This document shows positions 22,398 through 22,510 of a stretch of DNA of 22,510 bases, in pieces (within the stretch, counting starts at the first letter, position 1; each line of letters begins with the position of its first letter). The translations under genes and the position numbers were made by a program. Source of the DNA: Candidatus Hydrogenedentota bacterium (GTDB lineage: Bacteria; Hydrogenedentota; Hydrogenedentia; Hydrogenedentales; SLHB01); the NCBI GenBank assembly GCA_035416745.1, contig DAOLNV010000037.1, positions 29,525 through 52,034 of the forward strand. Direction: 5' to 3'. Under the pieces are notes generated by a model. That model ran no database searches. It was given only the letters and a program-made list of their open reading frames with translations, and was not told the origin of the DNA.

Positions 22398-22510
22398 TCA
22401 CAAGAAGAGCCGGCGAAACACCCAGACGTACAACACAACCAGGAATAGAAATGCAATGCCAAGACCGGCCCGCCGCGGCCATCGCGAACGCTTGCCGCTT
22501 GCCGGGGCAA
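22398..22510 (-). CDS. C-terminal fragment of a membrane protein, 5' part outside window
   Basis: The minus strand is open from the window edge to a TGA at 22400-22398, giving 37 residues. A basic stretch (KRSRWPRRAG) is followed by a hydrophobic helix (LGIAFLFLVVLYVWVF) and a short RRLFL tail, as in a C-terminal membrane anchor. It is convergent with the protease gene, with a 46-bp gap. It is too short to name and could be chance, but the amphipathic layout is convincing. Confidence 0.45.
   Translation of the reverse strand, partial: APASGKRSRWPRRAGLGIAFLFLVVLYVWVFRRLFL

Overview
The window looks like chromosomal DNA of a G+C-rich, free-living heterotrophic bacterium of the Planctomycetes / Hydrogenedentota kind. 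That placement is inference. It rests on secreted sulfatase, sialidase-type propeller and sugar-isomerase genes, a non-cellulosomal protease ending in a dockerin, many Gfo/Idh/MocA- and SDR-type sugar enzymes, and a PPi-dependent phosphofructokinase. No rRNA, tRNA, phage or plasmid gene was seen. Eighteen protein genes are supported: sixteen inside the window and one cut off at each end.

Region 1 (1-3000, minus strand) is a tight three-gene unit: an archaeal-type IMP cyclohydrolase (purO), then a Ycf46-like AAA+ ATPase 5 bp on, then a TPR protein that overlaps it by 8 bp and leaves the window. Region 2 (3030-5670, plus) has an iron-type alcohol dehydrogenase and a secreted BNR/sialidase-like protein. 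Its promoter lies back to back with that of purO. Region 3 (5690-7141, minus) is 6-phosphogluconate dehydrogenase.

Region 4 (7260-8320) is a REP/RAYT locus. A complete Y1 transposase gene sits between two mirror-image composite hairpin repeats (B'A'-gene-AB), with a solo AB unit upstream and an extra A hairpin downstream. Region 5 (8386-12130) holds a Gfo/Idh/MocA dehydrogenase (minus), a divergent exported sugar isomerase/epimerase and a Tat-type sulfatase with a strong terminator between the last two. Region 6 (12156-12823) is a compact 668-bp unit: a GxxExxY (PD-(D/E)XK-like) gene inside a 30-bp imperfect inverted repeat.

Region 7 (12840-20090) holds PPi-dependent phosphofructokinase (minus) and a GT87-like membrane glycosyltransferase (plus). 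The glycosyltransferase converges on, and shares its stop-codon bases with, a pdxB-larA-like pair (minus). Upstream of that pair is an SDR (D-mannonate oxidoreductase type)-HAD phosphatase pair (minus) with its own terminator. Region 8 (20300-22510) is a secreted trypsin-like protease with a dockerin, behind a near-consensus promoter, followed by the membrane-anchored C-terminus of a convergent gene cut by the window edge.

Together the genes suggest breakdown of sulfated or acidic polysaccharides outside the cytoplasm (sulfatase, sialidase-like protein, exported isomerase, protease), hexuronate and sugar oxidation inside (SDR, Gfo/Idh/MocA), and central carbon flow through PPi-PFK and Gnd. 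Two small mobile or repeat units sit in intergenic spaces.
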